From positions 1 through 27,817 of IMG/VR virus record IMGVR_UViG_3300030104_006230: DNA of 27,817 nucleotides. The stretch is one strand, 5' to 3'. Positions 22,132 to 27,817 of the stretch are shown here, in pieces; within the stretch, counting starts at the first letter, position 1, and each line of letters starts with the position of its first letter. Made by a program: the position numbers and the translations under genes. The DNA comes from a virus. The notes beneath the pieces are model-generated. The model had not been told where the DNA came from. It did not search any database and worked only from the letters and a program-made list of their open reading frames with translations.

Positions 22132-23153
22132 CCCGCGAGTCTCCCATCAAATGTTTGTTTAATCTCATCGACGGTTTCATTGCCGATGATCCTAACGTCG
22201 TTCACCAAACTGATCTCAATCGAGGAGTATCCTGGCTCGCCGTTGTAAAATTCTTTTCCATTCTGCGTGTTCTTATACTTAACGCTCTCGCCTTTCATCT
22301 CTAAAAACTCCGCCCAATTTTCTATAAGGTGCGGGATGAAGCGGTGCTGGTCGCAGCCTTGCTTTTGCAATTGGCGCGTGAGCTCCAAGTTTTTCTTTTC
22401 ACATAGCCAGCGGCCATCCTCTTGCTCTGGCGTGGAATGAACGCAAGTCCGGCAATTAGCCTGGGGCGTTGCCTCGTAATGACAGAGCTCCTTATAGTCG
22501 CAGAAACGGCATTTGAAAAACGTAGGATCTTCGCTCAACTTTGTTGGCGGAGACTCGGCAGCGACAATCGCTTCGGCCTTTGCCTCAATGCGAGCTCCTT
22601 CGTCTGGGTCATACTCAACGCGCTCGAAATAAAGTGCATCGTCGTTTTTATTCACCACGATGTAGGCCGCAAACTTGAGCCCACTTAAATGCATATAGAT
22701 TTGCATCTGCGCATAGTGAACTGGCTTTGCTGACCGTACTCCTGCTTTCTGCACCTTTTTAAATTCTTTGTCGCTCGAGGTTTTGAATTCAGCCAAGTGC
22801 CACTCAGGATGATCCGGCAGATTTTTTAATGCACCGTCCAGGTGTCCACCGCCATGCCCCCACGCAAAAGTCACTGCGAATTGCTCACCAGTTTTTTCAT
22901 CGACCTCGTAGCAATCCACGCCAGCGTCGGTCAGATATTTTATTAAGGCTGGCTCCTCTCTATGGCCTCGATCAAAGAGGCGCAAGATGCGAGGGCCAAA
23001 GACCAGCAACATACACCAGCGAAATGAGTACCAGAGTTTTCTCTCGCACTCTTCGCCAATCTGACTGCCGCCAAGATAGTGCCGCCCGACCGATGGTGGA
23101 TTGTTTTCCGCCACGGCCAGGTCGATTGCTTCGATGAGCTCTAGCTCTGCCAA
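22128..23153 (-). CDS. PD-(D/E)XK exonuclease with probable Fe-S cluster (Cas4/RecB-like)
   Basis: 341 residues. The nuclease core has D106 in GGHLDGAL, E122 and K124 in AEFKTSS (the ExK of motif III), and the helix HYAQMQIYMHL with Q149 and Q151 at motif IV. One cysteine lies before the core (C36 in GEECERKLWY) and three after (C215, C218, C224 in CRFCDYKELC), the arrangement of the 4Fe-4S cluster in Cas4 and AddB nucleases. A second cysteine group follows (C234, C237, C251). It would resect DNA ends for annealing with the DUF669 and Sak4-like proteins encoded just upstream. Overlaps both neighbours. Confidence 0.8.
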   Translation of the reverse strand: MAELELIEAIDLAVAENNPPSVGRHYLGGSQIGEECERKLWYSFRWCMLLVFGPRILRLFDRGHREEPALIKYLTDAGVDCYEVDEKTGEQFAVTFAWGHGGGHLDGALKNLPDHPEWHLAEFKTSSDKEFKKVQKAGVRSAKPVHYAQMQIYMHLSGLKFAAYIVVNKNDDALYFERVEYDPDEGARIEAKAEAIVAAESPPTKLSEDPTFFKCRFCDYKELCHYEATPQANCRTCVHSTPEQEDGRWLCEKKNLELTRQLQKQGCDQHRFIPHLIENWAEFLEMKGESVKYKNTQNGKEFYNGEPGYSSIEISLVNDVRIIGNETVDEIKQTFDGRLAG

Positions 23154-23665
23154 GGGGCTTTTTCCTCTCCACCAAGGTTTGGCACTGGATCATCGAAGTT
23201 GCTTTGGTTGGCTGCCTTCGTTGGTGCTTGAGGAGCCGCGGCTGCTTGAGGGAGCGGTTTGTATTTCTTGATCGCTACTCGCTCAGTGCCGTCGTTTTTG
23301 TCTACGTCAATTTTGGTTTCAACGATAAGCTCATTATTCAAGATATCCTCTTCGTTTTCTGCCGTGCCGGAAAGGCCAATTGCCCGGCATAATCGAGAAA
23401 GCTCCTCAACTGCAATTTTCTGAGCAACTGGGTTGTCATGCTCGATGTTGTAAAAAATACTGAAGTCCTTTCCCTCCTGGGGGCCAGCACCTTTTACTTC
23501 GAAGCCAAGTCGCAACCATTTCCCAGTCCCTCGGTTGTTGGGTTTTTGATCGCTATCAAAAATCACTACATGGTAATTTCCTGGCGGGATTGGTGTGTTG
23601 TCGTAAGAAGACTGATCCTGCTGATCTTCAGACTCATGCTGAATAGAAAAATTTAAATTACCCAT
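23141..23665 (-). CDS. DUF669 protein, probable ssDNA-binding recombination partner
   Basis: 174 residues. The segments IPPGNYHVVIFDSDQKPNN, GTGKWLRLGFEVKGAGPQEG and NIEHDNPVAQKIAVEELSRL match the DUF669 pattern, a beta-barrel-like domain that occurs beside phage annealing proteins and is thought to bind single-stranded DNA. The C-terminal ~45 residues are flexible and Pro/Ala-rich with an acidic-aromatic tip (GGEEKAPWQS), as in SSB proteins. It overlaps the ATPase gene by eight bases and the nuclease gene by thirteen, so the three proteins are made together. Confidence 0.8.
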   Translation of the reverse strand: MGNLNFSIQHESEDQQDQSSYDNTPIPPGNYHVVIFDSDQKPNNRGTGKWLRLGFEVKGAGPQEGKDFSIFYNIEHDNPVAQKIAVEELSRLCRAIGLSGTAENEEDILNNELIVETKIDVDKNDGTERVAIKKYKPLPQAAAAPQAPTKAANQSNFDDPVPNLGGEEKAPWQS

Positions 23666-24470
23666 TTACTGCTTTCTCCTTTTTTTCTGGATTCGTTAAT
23701 TCTGGATTAATTGCTTCTTGTAATGCGCTCCAAAAATCGCTCCAACTAAGCGGTATCTCTCCCTTCAAGTTGTAACGATTCTTGGCCGTGTAATGTGGGC
23801 TACCAGTGGTTACCAGGACGCGCTCCCCGGTGTCGATGCCCTTGTTCCGAGTTTGGCCGAAGCCCTTATCTTCTTTGCGCAATGTAATTTTGTGCTTTGC
23901 AAAGAAAACGCAGTCCACGGTTTCGGCAACAACGCTTGAGCTCTTTTGGTGTAGTTTGAGATCGTGCTTGTCTAATTGGCCATACTCAGCATCGTCGATT
24001 TTCTTTTGCTGGTTATGCGCAATCAAGATGATTGCCATCTCCTTGTTTTGCCTAAGTGTCTCAAGCTTTTTTAAGAAGACTCGCCATTCTTGAGCGGCAG
24101 CATTGTAGCCATGCGAATAGCCAGCCTTATCAATGTTGGCCCATCTGTTCTTTTGGCATAGGTCTGCCCAGATCAAGGGCTCGAGGTGATCAATTGAATC
24201 AATGACCAATGTGCTGTACTTGTGGTCATTGTTGAGGAGGCTATCGACGGCCTCGAGGACTTCCTCGTAACTGGTCGCAATGCCTTCGCTCCCGAAATGG
24301 AAGGTGTCAATTTCTAACAAGCCTTCACCTTTTTCCGTTTGGATAAAAATAGGATTGGGTGCTTGGCTTGCGAAGGTCGTTTTGCCAACTCCGCTCGTTC
24401 CATGAACGCAAATCATTGGAGGGCTTCCTAAGCCCTTGGTTTTTTTAATTGCTGATAAATCTATAGCCAT
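23658..24470 (-). CDS. Sak4-like RecA-fold ATPase (AAA_24), recombination
   Basis: 270 residues. Walker A is GTSGVGKT at residues 24-31 and Walker B is STLVIDSID around 86-94. An EKGEG segment follows the first strands and VAETVDCVFFAKHKITLR lies late in the core, both usual in the phage nucleotide-binding family (AAA_24) that includes Sak4 single-strand annealing proteins. With the DUF669 protein and the nuclease it forms a phage recombination/repair module. AAAGGAAAG precedes the ATG. A strong terminator with a possible attenuator lies directly upstream, so expression may be conditional. Confidence 0.8.
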   Translation of the reverse strand: MAIDLSAIKKTKGLGSPPMICVHGTSGVGKTTFASQAPNPIFIQTEKGEGLLEIDTFHFGSEGIATSYEEVLEAVDSLLNNDHKYSTLVIDSIDHLEPLIWADLCQKNRWANIDKAGYSHGYNAAAQEWRVFLKKLETLRQNKEMAIILIAHNQQKKIDDAEYGQLDKHDLKLHQKSSSVVAETVDCVFFAKHKITLRKEDKGFGQTRNKGIDTGERVLVTTGSPHYTAKNRYNLKGEIPLSWSDFWSALQEAINPELTNPEKKEKAVNG

Positions 24471-24489
24471 ATTCTTTCCTTTTGTTTTT

Positions 24490-24537
24490 AAAAAAACTGG
24501 CGGGAGTCATGAATTACTCTGAGCTCTCTCCCGCCAG
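24490..24537 (-). terminator. Intrinsic terminator inside the recombination operon
   Basis: On the minus strand CTGGCGGGAG (24537-24528) pairs perfectly with CTCCCGCCAG (24506-24497), ten base pairs, followed at once by seven T (24496-24490). It has a 21-base loop. It lies between the 137-aa gene and the Sak4-like gene in the direction of transcription. It has no T-run on the plus strand, so it acts leftward only. Confidence 0.8.
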
Positions 24538-24568
24538 GAATGGTGCTAGGGGGATTCAGAGCTCAGAG
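24517..24568 (-). promoter_or_regulatory. Possible attenuator: upstream segment complementary to terminator loop
   Basis: AGAGCTCAGAG at 24558-24568 and CTCTGAGCTCT at 24517-24527 (plus strand) are perfect reverse complements, eleven base pairs. The second copy sits in the loop of the terminator at 24490-24537. The first overlaps the stop codon of the 137-aa gene. Pairing of the two would enclose the 5' arm of the terminator and could block it; a ribosome at the stop codon would cover the first segment. Regulation is inferred from this geometry. Confidence 0.5.
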
Positions 24569-24976
24569 GATTGTTTCAATGGTGATGTTGGGCTTTTGAG
24601 GTTCACTCACAATGCAACGCGAAAGAATCTTATAGGTTTCAGGTTCGTTGTTTTGCAGATATCGCAGTCGCTTGGTGTCCAGCACTTCGCTGATTTTGAG
24701 CGGCAGCATATCTACCGGGATTTCTTTCCGCACTTCGTTTAAGGCTTTGCCGTCAAAGCTGCGTTTGATTTGTTTTTTTACAACAATCTTTTTGTTGTGG
24801 CGTGTGGTTGTGGTGGCCTGTCCTTCGACTTTTTGCTCAAGCAAAGGCAGCATTCGTTGCTCAACTTCTAAACGCTTTTTTCTTGCAGCTTCCTCACAAG
24901 CCTTTTGCATCAGCCAAATTTCTGCAAGCTGGTCGAGATCAGGTTCGTTGTGATTAACAATGTTCAGGTTGGTCAT
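24563..24976 (-). CDS. Helical phage protein (137 aa), first gene of the recombination operon
   Basis: Product has a helical first half (LDQLAEIWLMQKACEEAARK, then KRLEVEQRMLPLLEQKVEG) and a strand-containing second half (RHNKKIVVKKQIKRSFDGKA, then LPLKISEVLDTKRLRYLQN). I have seen similar short proteins upstream of Sak4-like and DUF669 genes in podovirus-like phages; the family has no known function to my knowledge. It lies just after the promoter and operator-like element at 24989-25034, and its stop codon is part of the attenuator-like pairing. No enzyme motif. Confidence 0.65.
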   Translation of the reverse strand: MTNLNIVNHNEPDLDQLAEIWLMQKACEEAARKKRLEVEQRMLPLLEQKVEGQATTTTRHNKKIVVKKQIKRSFDGKALNEVRKEIPVDMLPLKISEVLDTKRLRYLQNNEPETYKILSRCIVSEPQKPNITIETIL

Positions 24977-24988
24977 GTCGCGCCTCGG

Positions 24989-25034
24989 TTGGTCTGTTTA
25001 GGACAACCTTAGCGAAACTTTTGGGACTTGTAAA
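24989..25034 (-). promoter_or_regulatory. Leftward promoter with operator-like element
   Basis: On the minus strand TTTACA (25034-25029) and TAAGGT (25011-25006) are separated by 17 bases, a fair sigma-70 promoter for the recombination operon. The -10 lies inside an element read on the plus strand as TTGGTCTG, two bases, TAGGACA, then CTTAG (24989-25012). An almost identical element occurs in the repressor/cro region at 26050-26076, so repressor or Cro may act here. Confidence 0.5.
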
Positions 25035-25063
25035 CTTTTAAGACTAATTCGTTACAAAATTTT

Positions 25064-25627
25064 TTATTTTATAAGCTTTAATGCTTTAAAAGATTTAGGA
25101 TCAAAAGCATCTAAAAAGTCTTTGTAACCTTGCCATTGTTCATAAAGATTCTTGCCTCTTGTGTTGTAAGTGTCTGCAAAAAGCATGTCGGCGTGTGGCA
25201 GTGTGAAGACTCCGCCATCTTCGGCGAATTTCCGCCACACCGTCTCCATGATGTCGTCGTAATCTACTGGAACGCCAACTGAAAACCACTCGCTACCGCA
25301 AAACCACACCAGGCCAGGCATCACTCTATTGCCATTCTCATCAATGTTGGCCCCTAGATAGACCCTTGGGAATTTGAAACGCCGATCATCTGTCCAAACC
25401 GGAGACTTTTTTATTGCTCTCTCCACCATTGGGTGGTTCAAAAAAGTCTCGCAAAAACGGCTTTCTGATTCTGTGTGATATTCGGCGAGGTGCATCAATT
25501 CCAAGCCATATCTGGTTGTATGGCATGGAAAAACCTCGCCCATAAAAACATGATTTATAAAACTTTTAACTAATACTGAAATCCTTTTGTCGATTTGCGA
25601 TTGAGTGTTAAGAATTGCTAGTCCCAT
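25064..25627 (-). CDS. Unknown protein (187 aa) co-transcribed with the repressor
   Basis: ATG at 25627 preceded by AGGAG eight bases upstream; it overlaps the repressor 3' end by 20 bases, so the two are probably expressed together in the lysogen. The protein is soluble, rich in Trp, Phe and His (PHADMLFADTYNTRGKNLYE, VWFCGSEWFSVGVPVDYDD, HPMVERAIKKSPVWTDD). No domain is recognised. Position and likely lysogenic expression suggest a gene useful during lysogeny, such as superinfection exclusion or a partner of the repressor, but the sequence does not decide this. A small perfect hairpin, ACGAGG-act-CCTCGT, lies close to its ribosome site. Confidence 0.65.
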   Translation of the reverse strand: MGLAILNTQSQIDKRISVLVKSFINHVFMGEVFPCHTTRYGLELMHLAEYHTESESRFCETFLNHPMVERAIKKSPVWTDDRRFKFPRVYLGANIDENGNRVMPGLVWFCGSEWFSVGVPVDYDDIMETVWRKFAEDGGVFTLPHADMLFADTYNTRGKNLYEQWQGYKDFLDAFDPKSFKALKLIK

Positions 25628-26027
25628 TGTTTCTACTCCTACGAGGACTCCTCGTCTCTACGTCTTGAGCTTTCAAAAGCTCTTGCTTGATTGTTATTAA
25701 TATTTTGTAGCGATCATCACTCAAAAGATCGACGTCGTACCAATCGTTTATGCGGCCATCAATGTGCTTTTTAGCTGGTCCTACAGAGAAAATCTCGTCC
25801 AGCAAAAAGCTCGGCTCGACGTTAAATAGGTTGCAAAGTGCTGCAACGAACTCTCTTCGGGGCGGCGATCTTTCAGGTACATCTTTTTCCCACTTGGCTA
25901 AAGCCGTGTGAGAAATATCTACTTTATGTTCTTTTTGCAAAATTTCTGATAACTCCCTTAGCGAGAGACCACGTGCTTTTCGCAAGTCTCTGAGTCGGTC
26001 ACAAAATAAGACTCGTTGTTTCGCCAT
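25608..26027 (-). CDS. CI-like phage repressor, XRE-family helix-turn-helix
   Basis: 139 residues. N-terminal HTH of XRE type: FCDRLRDLRKARGLSLRELS, then helix with DISHTALAKWEKDVP (residues about 9-52), and the following NLFNVEPSFLLDEIF is usual in such repressors. The remaining ~70 residues are short and carry no visible LexA-type Ser/Lys peptidase motif, so it is smaller than lambda CI and may be controlled by another route than RecA-stimulated self-cleavage. It faces the Cro-like gene across a 169-base control region, the standard arrangement of a lysis-lysogeny switch. Confidence 0.8.
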   Translation of the reverse strand: MAKQRVLFCDRLRDLRKARGLSLRELSEILQKEHKVDISHTALAKWEKDVPERSPPRREFVAALCNLFNVEPSFLLDEIFSVGPAKKHIDGRINDWYDVDLLSDDRYKILITIKQELLKAQDVETRSPRRSRNNGTSNS

Positions 26028-26196
26028 TTTTTCTTCCTTTTGTTTTTGTTTGGTCTGACTAGGACATTCTTAGACAGCGCAAGACAAGCTACCGTGTTTC
26101 GCTTTGGTTGACAAGTGTGACGGCAAAAAAAGTTTGGCAATTAGTTTTTTATTACTGTAAAACTGTGGGACGAATTAGAACCAATAGTACACAGTT
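26028..26196. promoter_or_regulatory. Repressor/cro intergenic control region
   Basis: 169 bases between divergent regulators. The element at 26050-26076 (TTGGTCTG, AC, TAGGACA, TT, CTTAGACA) closely matches the one at 24989 and contains the GACATWCTTAGACA motif also found at attP. A candidate leftward promoter has TTGTCA (26114-26109) and TAGCTT (26091-26086), 17 bases apart. A candidate rightward promoter has TTGGCA (26134-26139) and TAAAAC (26158-26163), 18 bases apart. Small palindrome TTACTGTAA at 26152-26160. Promoters are weak matches and only suggestive. Confidence 0.5.
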
Positions 26197-26397
26197 ATGC
26201 TTCCTGATTTAATCTGGACCAAGATAAAAGAATTCGGAATAACCAACCTTTCGAACCGATTAAACATCTCTCGCAGAGCGATTTATTCTTGGAATGATCG
26301 AGGCAAAATTCCGCCCGAGAGAATAAAAAGTTTGATGGAGCTACTAGAGCTCGACCTTGAGGAAATAAGCTGCGCAGTGTGGCGGGATGCTTCGTAG
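26197..26397 (+). CDS. Cro-like HTH regulator (66 aa)
   Basis: Begins MLPDLIWTKIKEFGITNLSN and has the helix-turn-helix LNISRRAIYSWNDRGKIPPE at about residues 24-43, then SLMELLELDLEEI. This is the size and arrangement of a Cro-type protein that switches off the repressor promoter in lytic growth. It is divergent from the CI-like gene and one base before the start of the prim-pol/helicase gene (TAG, T, ATG), so it leads the rightward early operon. Confidence 0.75.
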   Translation: MLPDLIWTKIKEFGITNLSNRLNISRRAIYSWNDRGKIPPERIKSLMELLELDLEEISCAVWRDAS

Positions 26398-26398
26398 T

Positions 26399-27817
26399 AT
26401 GAGCGCTCAAGAAGAAGCGCAGCGACTCATCGAAGAAGGGCTGACAGTCATCCCCGCACACCCAATCAGAAAACATCCTTTGGTGCCCTGGGCTCAGTGG
26501 CAGACTGAAGATCCGCCCGATCATTTGTATGAGCGTTGGCTGGGCAGAGAATTCGAGGGCGCAAACTACGCCATCGTATGCGGCAAACAATTGGTGGTAA
26601 TTGATGCGGATAGCCAGGAGGCCGAAGTCTGGATCAAAGAGAATCTGCCCTTCACGCCACGCACGGTCAAAACTTCAAGAGGAAGGCATTTTTATTTTCA
26701 GGCATCGCCAGACTTAGAGATAAGAAACAGCACCAATGCCAATGCCAAGATCGATGTGAGGGGAAAGGGCGGCATTGTTATTGCTCCAGGCTCAGTTCAT
26801 GAGAGCGGGGCGGTTTATACGGAAGAGGTGGTCGAGGGGTTCGACGGTGACTGGAGAGAGTTGCCGCCTGTTTTGCAGACAGACGTTTTGCGCATCGAGG
26901 ACTACAACAAAGGGGGCGTGTTGCTCGACCCTTCAAAACTTGGTGTAGAGGAAGGTGGCGTTGGTGTTAGTGGACGCAATGACGCAACTGCAAGGAAGGC
27001 AGGACACCTTATAAAAAATGGCCATTCTTTAAACGAGACAATCGAAGAGCTCCTCCAGTGGAATCAATTTAACCGACCTCCGTTAGATCGAGAGGAGATC
27101 ATTAGAACCGCTCGGTCGGTCATGCAAACGCATGAGCGTAATGAGGGGGTGAGAGAGAAAGAGAAGGAAGAGACAAAAGAAGTATTAAAAGGAGAGCTCG
27201 AGCCAGTTGCGTTTGCCTTGAGCGATTTCTCGAGCATTCCAAAAAGAGATTGGATTTACGGACGCCACTACATCAGAAAATTTTTAAGCGTCACGGTAGC
27301 AGCGGGAGGCACTGGCAAAACTGCGCTCACCTTAGCCGAGGCAATGGCAATGGCCAGCGGTAGAGACTTGCTGGGCGTTGAAACGGAAAAGAAAAGAGTC
27401 TGGGTTTGGAATTTAGAAGATCCGCTTGAGGAGCTCCAGAGAAGGCTCGCGGCCATTTGCATTCATTTCGGTATTGAGCCAAGTGAGTACAAGGACCATT
27501 TGTTTGTGAACTCGGGTAGAGATTCGCAGTTGGTGCTTGCAACGCAGGAAGGCAATCAATCAGTTTTGACTCCCGCCGTTGATGTGGTGACGCAATTCAT
27601 CCAGGCATACAACATCGACGTCGTGATGGTCGATCCATTTGTGAGCTCGCACCGATTGAATGAGAACGATAACACTGGCATGGATCTAGTCGTAAAGGCT
27701 TGGGGCCGCATAGCCGAGGAGGGCCATTGTGCCGTGGAGCTCGTTCACCACGTTAGAAAAGCTCAAGCAGGGGCGTCTGCTTCTTATGGGGATGCCAGGG
27801 GTGCTTCAGCGTTAACC
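26399..27817 (+). CDS. Prim-pol / RepA-type helicase fusion (partial, 3' end outside window)
   Basis: The frame is open from ATG 26399 through the window end, 473 codons, no stop. The N-terminal ~170 residues are a bifunctional primase-polymerase domain: VVIDAD with D69 and D71 (metal-binding), HFYFQ around 97-101, and DVRGKGGIVIAPGS at 119-132. A linker and a primase C-terminal-like helical part (ATARKAGHLIKNGHSLNETI, EEIIRTARSVM) come next. From residue ~285 follows a RepA/AAA_25-type helicase with Walker A AAGGTGKTAL at 301-310 and Walker B VVMVDPF around 408-414 (D412), then LVHHVRK. It would start and unwind phage DNA replication. Typical of phages lacking their own full replisome. Confidence 0.85.
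   Translation, partial: MSAQEEAQRLIEEGLTVIPAHPIRKHPLVPWAQWQTEDPPDHLYERWLGREFEGANYAIVCGKQLVVIDADSQEAEVWIKENLPFTPRTVKTSRGRHFYFQASPDLEIRNSTNANAKIDVRGKGGIVIAPGSVHESGAVYTEEVVEGFDGDWRELPPVLQTDVLRIEDYNKGGVLLDPSKLGVEEGGVGVSGRNDATARKAGHLIKNGHSLNETIEELLQWNQFNRPPLDREEIIRTARSVMQTHERNEGVREKEKEETKEVLKGELEPVAFALSDFSSIPKRDWIYGRHYIRKFLSVTVAAGGTGKTALTLAEAMAMASGRDLLGVETEKKRVWVWNLEDPLEELQRRLAAICIHFGIEPSEYKDHLFVNSGRDSQLVLATQEGNQSVLTPAVDVVTQFIQAYNIDVVMVDPFVSSHRLNENDNTGMDLVVKAWGRIAEEGHCAVELVHHVRKAQAGASASYGDARGASALT

Noticed and set aside
21722-22162. Plus-strand open frame of 146 codons
   Set aside because: Antisense to DUF3310 and the 45-aa gene, which have family signature and coupled starts.
1-27817. CRISPR array or insertion sequence
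   Set aside because: No regularly spaced repeats with unique spacers and no transposase or terminal inverted repeats were found; the only recombinase is the phage integrase.
1-27817. Prophage with host flanks
   Set aside because: No host gene at either end, and the attP region has phage genes on both sides.

Overview
The window is part of the genome of a temperate, short-tailed (podovirus-like) bacteriophage. It is not a bacterial chromosome segment: there is no host gene in it, it starts inside the large terminase gene, and it ends inside a primase-helicase gene. Head genes resemble the P22/SU10-type layout (terminase, portal, scaffold, SU10-type coat protein, connector). The fibre sequences resemble those of phages from marine and fresh-water metagenomes, so an aquatic bacterial host is my guess; the sequence does not identify the host. 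An attP-like core matching the 3' end of a serine tRNA lies between virion genes and integrase. Phage genes on both sides of it mean the sequence is the unintegrated (circular or virion) form, not a prophage with flanks.

Layout. 1-6873 (+): terminase C-terminus, two small proteins, portal, scaffold, coat protein, two connector-type proteins. 6880-11154 (+): small virion beta-proteins, a tail fibre, a three-domain LamG-like receptor-binding candidate and a tail-assembly-chaperone-like protein. 11154-12486 (+): probable lysis cassette (two membrane proteins, a coiled-coil protein, an M15 peptidase endolysin). 12487-19986 (+): a tail hub/stabilisation-like protein, then a string of proteins that look like internal virion (DNA ejection) proteins. 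19987-20225: attP region with core, direct repeats and palindromes. 20226-21473 (+): tyrosine integrase. 21401-24976 (-): AlpA-like excisionase, three small proteins, and a recombination module (Fe-S PD-(D/E)XK nuclease, DUF669 protein, Sak4-like ATPase). 25064-26027 (-): an unknown gene and the CI-like repressor. 26197 onward (+): Cro-like protein, then a prim-pol/RepA-type helicase cut by the window end. No stretch over 300 bases lacks a gene; the longest non-coding stretch is the attP region.

The main discovery is that the coat protein gene is split by two small group I introns (281 and 258 nt, no endonuclease gene). For both I could place P1 with the U.G splice-site pair, P3, P4, P6, P7, P8, P9 and the terminal G by hand. 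Splicing gives one 326-aa SU10-type coat protein; unspliced, the gene looks like three broken ORFs.

Two regulatory observations also stand out. A motif close to GACATWCTTAGACA recurs at the attP/integrase promoter, upstream of the recombination operon and in the repressor/cro intergenic region, suggesting one regulator links integration, recombination and immunity. A strong leftward terminator sits inside the recombination operon, and its loop is perfectly complementary to an upstream segment overlapping a stop codon, which looks like an attenuator. All counts and pairings were done by eye; no database search was run.
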